This document shows, in pieces, positions 58,001-64,000 of a DNA stretch of 64,000 nucleotides. Below the pieces are notes generated by a model. It was given only the letters and a program-made list of their open reading frames with translations. It did not search any database and was not told where the DNA came from. This DNA comes from Parelaphostrongylus tenuis. Taxonomy: Eukaryota > Nematoda > Chromadorea > Rhabditida > Metastrongylidae. How positions within the stretch are numbered: the first letter of the stretch is position 1; each line of letters opens with the position of its first letter. The position numbers were made by a program, and so were the translations under genes. The stretch is from contig JAHQIW010007233.1 of NCBI GenBank assembly GCA_019055375.1, positions 1 through 64,000 on the forward strand, given 5' to 3'.

Positions 58001-61000
58001 GGCGCTTGGATACTTATTTCGCCCATTAAATTTTTTCTTTTAGAGGATCGCCTTCGCACAAAAGCTCTTGACAACAAATGCAGAGTATTGGAACAAGAAA
58101 ACGAGAAATTGATGGCGAAGTTATGCGAATTTGAGATGCGCGAGCGGGATGAAGCGGATATTAGCGAGACCTGTCGACAACTTGAAAAAAGAATAGCTGA
58201 GGTGAGTCGACATGTTCAGGAGAGTCCTTAGAGTGGATATGGAATATTCTAAAAAAGACGAGAGCAAACTGTACTTCATAGTGCGGTATGTGGCGTCATT
58301 TGAGCTGTATGTTATCTAGATAAAAATAAGAGTATAAAGCTCTTGGTGTTGATCAACCACGAGGGATGCGTCATGCACTCGTCTTCATCTGACTTCGTTT
58401 GAGGTGACTGAATACATATCTGGCCTTTAGAATGAAATGACTCGCGGTGACGCGTCGATGTATCAAGTCAGTGCTGATGTCCTCCTAGACAAGTCTGGTG
58501 CCATTTCAATGACCACGGAGAGATAGAAGGCTTGATGAGCAGCTTTGTGAGCGCTGGATCGGACCGGACCATTGACCATCGATTGTCAACCACCCATGTG
58601 TTGCAGAGCACCTCTAACCACTGCACTGCACGCGCTCCGTTAATCAAATAGGAAGTGAAATCCAGCGAAGTGTTTTTTCGTATCTTCAGTAGTTGACCAC
58701 CTTGATGTGCTGAGAATTTATCTCTGAGTGTGGAACTGTAGTGGTAAAATAATCGATGATAATCCATTGAGCAAGTGGATCCAAGGTAGCCTTTATAAGT
58801 CTGACCACTTTACCAAAAATACAGCAGAGTAGATTCAAGTTAGAGTACCGTACCGTGTTAGTAGAACTCTCTTGCTCGGCGGGCAAATTCATCAAAGGGC
58901 ATTATGTGGCTGTACTGGCGAGACAATGTGGAGGGGAAGTGAGGGGTAGCAACAACATCTAAACTCTTTTACTGAAGCTGAATTCTGCCGAAAAACTGAG
59001 TGGATCTTCAAAAGTCCGACTATCACCAAACCTCGGCAGGATTAAATAAATGCAACATTTTTCACGAGCTGTCCTTTTCTTTACTTGAAACTTGCACGAG
59101 TACTTCCTGTTCCTCAAAACACGATGGCTAACGTTGCGGCGGCAGCGCCTTCTTCAGAGCTTTATTTCGATTTTTGGGAGGGTTGTTTAGTGTGACACAA
59201 TTTGCAAAAAAGGCATTGAATTCGCAAAGGACAGAGGCAAAAAAGGACGAAGGCGTTGCCGCCGAAACGTTAGCAATCGAGTTTTGAGGAAAACGAAGTA
59301 CCAACCTTGTAGAACATTTGAATAAACAAAAGGACAGTGAAAGGATGTTATCGGCTGGGTGAACAGAACATAATCCTCGTAGTTTTCAGGCAGAAGAAAA
59401 AGCTGCTATGAATCAAGCCGAGTGTGAGATACGAGTAGAAGCTGCGCGACTCGAAGCCGAGAGGAAAGGCGCTGGTGAGTTTTTTTATTATCTATACGTA
59501 TACATATAGGTATGTGCATGTGTACATGTTCACATATATGTGTATATCTGCGTATATATACATATATATATATATAAACATATATATATACACATATATG
59601 TGGTAGACATGCACATATATGAACATAAGTGTATGCCTTTATATACATAAAGCTAAAAAGGATAAAGCTCTCGGCGTTGATCGATCTCTGAGGGATACGC
59701 CATGCATTCGGCTTCAATTTTTAACTTCGTTTGAGGTGATTGAATGCACATCTGGCCTTTACAATGACTCGCGGTGGCCTCCCGCTGAACCGAGTCAGTG
59801 CTGCTTATCCTCCCAGACAAGTCTGAGACCTGTCTGGTACCAATTTACCGACCCCGGATGGATGGATGGTTTGGTGAGCCATGAGCGCGAGAGCGAACCA
59901 CTAACCTCATGTGCGACGCAGGGCCCCGCTAAACACTGCGCCACATGCGCTCTCTTTATATACATATACATATATATATATATATATGCCTTAATATTTT
60001 GAATTGGATATTTTTGAATGGAAAAATTGCCAGTCTTGTCTTCCATTGCCTGTTGCTATAAATTTTTTTCATAATTTTTTTTTGTGTTCGAATACAAAAT
60101 GATTACTACTTTGCTAAAGTGGGCCAATCTCATTATTGTACTTCGTTGTGGACATGTGTTAATTATATACGTTATTTGAATTTTGTGGTCATACTATGTG
60201 ATTTTTGAATATTACTAAAGCCAAACATCACATTCGTGACGGCGGCTAACTCCGTGTGGCTGAACCATCATTCATATCGTTTGCTCACAGTCACTAGTAA
60301 AAACGTGGCGAACCCGTTTCTTCTTGAAATCTGGTTTGCGATTGGTTTTTTAAAATGTGCTCATCTTGGGAAAAGAATTTAAGTCCGAAAAAGGCGAATC
60401 TAAAATTTGGAATTTTAGGCCAATAAATTGGGTTGTATCAAAATCTGTGCGTAGGGGGCGTAAAAGTTGTAGACGTTGTAGCGACCACACGGTCGCTAAT
60501 GTGTTAAACATATTTTATTGCTTTATTTAGCATCAAATTTTTGTTTATTGTCTCAAAAATTAGCTATTACAGAGGCAGCTCGTCTACTTGAGGAGTTACT
60601 CAGTGCTCAACAGGAGATAGCAACACGAAATCTGTCATCAGAAAACCGGACAGAAGAGGCATTGAGACAAAGTAGGAGTAATCCATACTTGCTGTCTACA
60701 GAGGTGAAAGACGAAGAAGAGCTGAGAAATAGCTAAGGATGTTGAGTGCGTGCAAAATTTTCTGCTGCTAGAGTTGAACTGCGTTTTTCCCATACTGAAG
60801 AGCGTGCTACCATTACGCTACCGAGGCCACCGCTATATCACCAGTCTCCCTTTATCATGAAGCATCGAAGCTGACACCAGCCATCCATACTGGGTTTGGT
60901 CTGGCAAGCACACACCGGCATCAGATCCAGTTGAGCTGACAGCTATTGATAGATATATCTATAGTCTACAATAATTTTTCATTTTACCGCTGTTATAGCA

Positions 61001-62934
61001 GTGTTATTTGAGGTCTCCGGTAAGGAGGAAACGTGGGTTTGAATCCCTTCTGAGCTCAAGGGTTTTGCACGTTACTTATGTCCGTTGGTCGTATGGTTAT
61101 AACAGCAAAAATAGTACTGCTACTTCGTAAAATGAAAAAATACGGATGCCATTTCCCATCATTCCGTGCTTCTTGTTGTAGAGACTAAATAAATGAAGGG
61201 AAAAGTTTTCTTGCAAATCTGAAACGTGTGATTATGAAACTGAAAAAGATCCCCACTTTCATATGCACCGTTGAAATATCATTACAGAATGATTTCTTTA
61301 TTTTTTAAGCCATGCACAGTATTGTGTAAATCTTGGAGTGGATCCCTTTTACCTTTATTTCGAGCATTTTATTGAACCCATGCTTGAATTTCAATAGATC
61401 CTTTCATTATTATTTGAGCCTCAATTAATAAAGAAAGAATCCCTTTTTAGTGACGGAGGAGCAGATTGATCCGGTTGAGCTTCGAGAACTGAAGGAACAA
61501 ATAAACGCTTTGCAAGAAGATTTAGAGCAACTACAGGTGAAGTATGCGAAAGCAACCGAAGAACTGGACACAGTGCGCTGTACAAATTTCGAACTGATGA
61601 CGAAAGTGACTAGCTTGGACCAAGCACTCAGCACAACTGAGAACGAGAAGGAAAGGTTTGGACATACCAGAACTAGTTCTCGCGTTTCTTTTTTTCTCAG
61701 ATTTCAACATTTCTATGTCAGTTGGCGAGAGATGTATGAAAAAGCAGCGGCGGAGATGTCAGAGAACGATCATGAAAACACGATGCAAAATGGGAAGGCA
61801 AGTGCCTTTTTGAATCTCTTTTTAAATAGCTCTCCTTCCGAAAACTTTCCAAGCATAGTTGTATCGCATTTCATCTCCATAGTGATAGCCCTTCCACGAC
61901 CAGCCAGTCAAAACGTGGCTGGTCATTGCATTAGAGTTAATACTGATTTAGGAACTAGTGCACAAATTTTTTTGAAATCGTTTTCCTAACTTCCACTTCA
62001 AAATAGAAGGATTCTCCAAGAGCTTAAGAGGCTCAAAAGAAATGGTTTCCGAGAAGCAGATTCAAGGGACCCTGAATACTGATTTTGGTACGCGGTCGTG
62101 AAAAGGATTAATGTCTAGACAAGATTCTTGATTTAGGATGAAGCTGTCGAAGCCGAGTTGAATGAAACTAAAGAAGAGTTGACTGAAATGCGTGATTGCT
62201 GTCAGAGATTGGAGAAGGAGCTAAGCTTAGTGAAAACGAATCTCATGGAAGCAGAAGCTTCAATAGCGAGCTATGAGGTGGACCTTGGAGATTACAAAGA
62301 ACGAGTTGATCGCCTAGAAGAAGAGCTTTTTGCTGCAAGGTCCGAGTTAGATAACGCTCGGTTAGGACTGCAGGAGACAACAGCTGTGAAGAAGGAACTG
62401 GAGAACCTCAAGGAAGAGGTCAGCTGCTAATTAAATAATTTCCGATAACATTGACTTTGTCTTTATCCTTTTGCTTTTCTTTTTTTTTCATTTTATTGAA
62501 GAGCAAGTGGCTAGTGTTAATCGTCGCTGTGCATTCAACATTGAGATGGAATCTCTATTACATTGAGGCTGAACTCAAAAGTTATAATTTGTTGATTACT
62601 TCAGCAACCGGAACTTCTTTTAGCTAGAGCACGAAAGATCCTATGGAAGAGAAAAGTGGGAAGAAGTGTGTAAAAAAGTTCTCGAATACGAATCTAACTC
62701 TCCCGAAAGCAGGAAGAATTCATTGGAAGTCATCAACAAGGTTAATTCTAACAGTTGTGTCCTCTTTTGTTCTCAATTTCTACCCAGAAGATGAGATACT
62801 CTTTTTAGCGATCTATTGAATTCTCAGTAGTTTAGGTACAGCATCTGGAGTACATAACCGCTTTCGAGGAGAAAATCACGTGCCTTGAGAAAGCTCTGCA
62901 AGAGGCAAGGAGTACGATTGAGCAGGATAAAGTT
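43013..62934 (+). CDS. Long coiled-coil protein (golgin/centrosome-like), 26 exons, open at 3' end
   Basis: Exons: 43013-43072, 43143-43259, 44258-44392, 45063-45179, 45250-45315, 45540-45614, 45727-45859, 45974-46002 (?), 46207-46353, 46550-46659, 46719-46866, 47309-47432, 48323-48454, 48554-48651, 49480-49549, 50059-50179, 50248-50366, 51137-51230, 58044-58201, 59390-59474, 60564-60671, 61451-61655, 61701-61797, 62137-62418, 62624-62740, 62836-62934. Phases agree throughout from 46719 on; the joins around 46002-46550 are unsure. The start is MASNITFYTDRLAQKEQELN. Almost all exons are Glu/Lys/Leu/Gln-rich heptad sequence (AAENEALLDAACREAEFLRN; KALDNKCRVLEQENEKLMAK-type). Exon 46719-46866 is different: it has a KRVTFD motif and a one-base frame break. 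Introns after 43259 and 61797 begin GC. Length and composition fit a tether such as a golgin or centrosomal protein; I do not recognise the family. The gene continues past 64000. Confidence 0.85.
43260..44257. mobile_element. Intron with a tFB fold-back element (43395-43830)
   Basis: Left minus module (GGCGGAAGTTGAACCCGCG) and right plus module (GGTGGTATTGGTCGTAGCAG, GAAACGCGGGTTCAGCTCCC) flank a centre with AACCCATTTAGG/CCAAATGGGTT and TAGGTTGGTTGGTGACA. A short TATAAGGGGGCAAATAAAA piece resembling a MITE-E end lies in the left arm. Confidence 0.7.
44735..45025 (+). mobile_element. SINE-A copy in intron, diverged
   Basis: Plus orientation: GTGGGGCAGTGCTCAGAGG head, GCTCACCTTTCTTCCATC, GACTTATCTGGGAGG, CAGATACGCACTCACTCAC and tail AACGCTGAGAGCTTTATCC. 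It ends about 40 nt before exon 45063, so it forms most of that intron. Confidence 0.75.
46719..46866 (+). CDS. Exon with KRVTFD motif and one-base frame break
   Basis: A strong acceptor (GTTTTTCAG) opens LNIAENDKLADLYTRTFR. The frame then needs one extra base at the GGG of 46771-46773 to continue as SSELDPSLRKKNRKRVTFDL and reach AG/GTTTGC in phase 2, exactly the phase the next exon (47309) needs. As written the frame hits TAG within five codons. K-R-V-T-F is the classical RVxF docking pattern for protein phosphatase 1; basic residues before it and acidic after it fit that reading. Confidence 0.6.
47485..47755 (-). mobile_element. SINE-A copy, diverged, intronic
   Basis: GGTTGATCAATCCTTGAGCG tail, GGATGCATATTTGGCCTTTG body, head near GAGCCCCTCTACTATCGAGA. 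Confidence 0.7.
47760..48320. repeat. Intronic AT-rich DNA with a tRNA-like half module
   Basis: At 48165-48245 a minus tFB-like left end reads ACTCGGGCATTAGTTAAACC, CGCGTCTCAC and ACTGGAAGCGTGGCAAAGCG. The rest is unassigned. Confidence 0.45.
48810..49086 (-). mobile_element. SINE-A copy, diverged, intronic
   Basis: Tail AAAGTTTTCGGCTTGATCAG, body GAGGTGATTGGATGCACATC, head TCTAACCGCTGCGTCAGACG. Confidence 0.7.
49550..50058. other. Intron, no feature recognised
   Basis: AT-rich sequence between two exons of the coiled-coil gene; nothing else seen. Confidence 0.5.
50367..51136. other. Intron, no feature recognised
   Basis: About 770 nt. Open frames on both strands at 50406-50702 have no motif. 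Confidence 0.45.
51909..52090 (-). CDS. Possible terminal exon of a nested minus-strand gene
   Basis: Minus strand: AAG/GTTGTA at about 52104 and TTTCCGCAG at about 52045 would bound a 56 nt intron. The following frame reads YHTMEKGIPADLATAYRNMA, then SSTAASSHELSERPSNSQTD, and stops at TGA. It is coding-like in composition but not recognised. It lies downstream of the BRI3-like exon on the same strand; I could not join the two in phase. Confidence 0.3.
53414..53660 (-). CDS. BRI3-like small membrane zinc-ribbon protein, nested antisense
   Basis: From ATG at 53629 to TGA at 53414 the minus strand encodes 71 residues: CPNC, a hydrophobic stretch (TGILYAIFCFPCGIYCCL), a basic turn (KKRQQ) and CSKC. 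This CxxC-membrane-KR-CxxC layout is that of brain protein I3 (BRI3) and is similar in outline to LITAF-domain proteins, which sit on endosome/lysosome membranes with both CxxC pairs binding one zinc. The usual Pro/Tyr-rich N-terminus is absent or on another exon. A TTTCAG acceptor lies about 30 nt upstream of the ATG and is in frame, so a further 5' exon or trans-splicing is possible. A donor-like GAT/GTAGGT lies just after CSKCDCD. Confidence 0.6.
55105..56028 (-). pseudogene. HsMar1/bandit-like mariner relic
   Basis: Ends AAGTTGATGCAAAAGTAATG and (inverted) GAGTTGATGAAAAAGTGATG are flanked by TA. Minus frames hold GDESLEDEKRSGRPTEVDN (55600-55690) and, nearer the 3' end, HFFNFINKYCSGN and ATGINELISH with QKCADC. 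The middle is shortened and stops are present. Same subfamily as 29463-30352, opposite strand. Confidence 0.85.
56350..56645 (-). pseudogene. Transposase-like fragment
   Basis: Minus frame contains ISFQRLRLQIHLHSVILNDE followed by KHFTI, resembling the first catalytic Asp region (F-x-DEK-x-F) of Tc1/mariner-superfamily transposases. No ends or further motifs seen. Confidence 0.35.
56790..56860. other. GC-rich block, likely part of a dispersed repeat
   Basis: TTCGCGAACGGCGCCATTTT and ACGAAAAGAGGCTGTCGGCG stand out by composition. A CCCTTCGCGGAACGC string at about 52543 resembles the start. Confidence 0.3.
57400..57795 (+). repeat. CATATG microsatellite then tFB half-element
   Basis: 57400-57585 is TATATACATATG-type repeat. 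57590-57790 has the tFB centre (TTCAATTGGGTTTAATGCCG, GTCGGTTGCTAACAGC) and a decayed plus module (CATAGTGCAGTGGTTACAAC, AGACGTGGGCTCACC). Confidence 0.6.
58330..58637 (-). mobile_element. SINE-A copy, diverged, intronic
   Basis: Tail AAAGCTCTTGGTGTTGATCA, body TCTGGCCTTTAGAATGA, head ACCTCTAACCACTGCACTGC. Confidence 0.8.
59125..59276. ncRNA. Inverted pair of hammerhead-like motifs (HHR2)
   Basis: A minus motif (59125-59161: GCT, CTGAAGA, GGCGCTGCCGCC, GCAACGTT, AGC) faces a plus motif (59244-59276: GACGA, GGCGTTGCCGCC, GAAACGTT, AGC) about 80 nt apart, making a hairpin. In the minus copy helix I GCT/AGC and helix II pair well, but GAAA is GCAA. Confidence 0.45.
59490..59656. repeat. CATATG/TGTACA microsatellite
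   Basis: Alternating repeat immediately left of SINE-A copy 59657-59954; a short (TA)n piece (59955-59990) lies on the other side. Confidence 0.85.
59657..59954 (-). mobile_element. SINE-A copy, young, with 12-base target-site duplication
   Basis: TTTATATACATA flanks both ends (about 59639 and 59955). Near-identical to the copies at 4.5, 15.6 and 18.5 kb. Intronic and antisense to the coiled-coil gene. Confidence 0.9.
60000..60563. other. Intron, no feature recognised
   Basis: AT-rich sequence up to the acceptor of exon 60564. Confidence 0.5.
60735..61085. mobile_element. tFB fold-back element in intron
   Basis: Left minus module (GTGCGTGCAAAATTTTCTGC, TAGAGTTGAACTGCG, GCTACCATTACGCTACCGAG), centre (GAAGCTGACACCAGCC / GTTGAGCTGACAGCTATTG with CTGGGTTTGGTCTGG), right plus module (GTGGGTTTGAATCCCTTC, GGGTTTTGCACGTTAC). 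Same outward-facing design as 42540-42960. Confidence 0.7.
61085..61450. other. Intron, no feature recognised
   Basis: AT-rich sequence before exon 61451. Confidence 0.5.
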
Positions 62935-63143
62935 GTAAGTGTCTCAGAAAGCCATACAATATCTTATTTTGACTTTGAGGTTTCAAGCTGGGTATGAGGG
63001 ATTAGTAATGGTAGTAAGACTTGTAAACGTACTTAGTGTTCCTCTTCAAATTAACCCGGAGTCATCAAGAAACCATTCTGTTTCTTTTGTACAGCGTAAT
63101 ATCTTCCAATCATGTTTATTTTCAATGATATCTTGCTTTCAAG

Positions 63144-63265
63144 GGCGCGTATAGCGCAGTGGTAAGGGCTGCCCCGGAATACACAAGTTGTTGATTTTAT
63201 TCCGCGCTCCGAGTTCACCAAGCCTTCCATTCCTTCTTCTTTGACAGTGTACCCGTATTAAATCG
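63144..63265 (+). mobile_element. SINE-A head fragment
   Basis: GCGCGTATAGCGCAGTGGTA (A box) and GTTGATTTTATTCCGCGCTC (decayed B box) followed by AGTTCACCAAGCCTTCCATT. The SINE body is missing. This is not a tRNA gene. Confidence 0.65.
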
Positions 63266-63269
63266 AATA

Positions 63270-63760
63270 AATGGAAAAAAGAGAATTTTTAGGTTTTTTG
63301 AAGCCGCATTCTTGAAGATAAGATCGTTAGTGTAACTGTGCGCATCTGATTTCTGGGACTAAGGTGATACTATACTCAATCTGATAAGAAGCTTCGGAAA
63401 CATTCTCAAATATTACATTGGTGGAGAATTTTCACATATTATCATCATATTTGCAAAGCAGGAACTGCTATACATCTAGTTGCTTCACACCCGTTGGGAA
63501 CCACGTTTATCTCTTGCGCGGTGGGCGGGGCATAATGCAGCGCGTTACATTGGCAATATGGTGGTTTTCTAATGAAATCTTAGGATTTTGTGACTACTAA
63601 AGGGGTTTGATCTTTAGTTAATGAGAAAATGTGATGGAAGAGATTGCAAAATGGTTATCTTCGATCGAAATATGCGGAGAAACAAAGCAATGAATTGTTC
63701 TGCTCGTTTCGAATGTGTTTATAGGACTACGCTGAAAATTCAATATATCTGATAGTTACT
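63270..63760. other. No recognised feature
   Basis: Presumed intron of the coiled-coil gene; no exon with splice sites found between 62935 and 64000. Confidence 0.4.
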
Positions 63761-63764
63761 ATTT

Positions 63765-64000
63765 GAGCCAACATGTCATGTGGTCTGTTATGGGCATTAA
63801 TACAGCCCGATTCACGTGATTTGGCCTTGGCAGCCTCATTAGTTAGGCAGGCCCTTTCTCTTTGGCCAATCGGGGCGAACCTACCCCCATTCATGGAATA
63901 GGCGACGACGTACAATCTACATGTTCTGCATAATATTCAGAAATACCACCCAAGAGCAATCGAGTGTACAACTGCCTATCTATTGATTTATCTCACTTGA
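63765..64000 (-). repeat. HHF element, diverged, cut by window edge
   Basis: CATGTGGTCTGTTATGGGC, GCCCGATTCACGTGATTTGG, AGGCCCTTTCTCTTTGGCCA and CAAGAGCAATCGAGTGTACA follow the HHF order. The hammerhead region (63804-63848, minus) reads CTAATGA in place of CTGACGA and lacks GAAA. Confidence 0.6.

Larger units (their letters stand above)
51231..58043. other. Very long intron (6.8 kb) of the coiled-coil gene
   Basis: Flanked by exon ends in matching phase 1 (AAAG/GTACGT and TTTTAG/AG). It holds minus-strand candidates at 51909-52090 and 53414-53660, a mariner relic, another transposase-like fragment, a microsatellite and a tFB half. MITE-H-like strings (TGTGAAACGAAGTTTTATTT) lie near 52730. 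54100-55100 shows nothing I can name. Confidence 0.6.

Noticed and set aside
63144..63215. Functional tRNA gene from the GCGCAGTGG A box
   Set aside because: The sequence continues into SINE-A body sequence (TTCACCAAGCCTTCCATT), so it is a truncated SINE.
1..64000. CRISPR array, bacterial operon or prophage
   Set aside because: No regularly spaced direct repeats with unique spacers, no Shine-Dalgarno-linked gene runs; exon-intron structure throughout shows a eukaryotic genome.

Overview
The window is animal nuclear DNA, most likely from a clade V parasitic nematode, probably a hookworm (Ancylostoma or Necator type). The evidence is many small exons split by short introns with TTTCAG-type acceptors, exon-less stretches crowded with short mobile elements, tRNA-derived SINEs, an RTE-type LINE relic of the kind common in these worms, and two HsMar1-like mariner relics. 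HsMar1-like mariners (bandit) are known from Ancylostoma. Nothing here is bacterial, and I see no CRISPR array or operon. The species is an inference; no marker gene settles it.

Two protein-coding genes dominate. On the left, minus strand, is a ubiquitin-specific protease of the USP19 kind. Its Cys box and QHDAHEF box lie at 1122-1999, a Ser-rich N-terminal region is spread over 2981-10872, and possible further upstream exons lie at 16.8, 19.2 and 27.1 kb. Its 3' part, with the His box, runs off the left edge. On the right, plus strand, is a long coiled-coil protein that starts with an ATG at 43013, just after a splice-acceptor-like TTTTTTCAG, and is followed through about 26 exons to 62934 (about 1,015 codons) before leaving the right edge. 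Its 6.8 kb intron (51231-58043) holds, on the opposite strand, a small BRI3-like membrane zinc-ribbon gene and a mariner relic. Three exons in the two genes carry single-base frame breaks.

The centre (about 11-43 kb) is mostly repeats: at least 14 copies of a tRNA-derived SINE (SINE-A), three copies of a second SINE (SINE-B), fold-back elements with outward-facing tRNA-like modules at both ends (tFB), short terminal-inverted-repeat elements with a tRNA-like core (tTIR), long-arm palindromic MITEs (MITE-E, MITE-H), CATATG-type microsatellites, a 40-45 bp minisatellite, and DNA-transposon and LINE relics.

The most interesting signal is a set of hammerhead-ribozyme motifs inside repeats. One copy (39268-39310, plus) has every canonical core base, a 6 bp helix I, a 4 bp helix II closed by a GCAA tetraloop, and a self-complementary helix III. 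Other copies of the same family (HHF) show a compensatory base change in helix I. A second, looser hammerhead-like motif (HHR2) recurs at about a dozen places on both strands. This suggests small retrozyme-like or Penelope-linked elements in a nematode genome. Family names HHF, HHR2, tFB, tTIR, MITE-E, MITE-H and SINE-A/B are working labels used only here.
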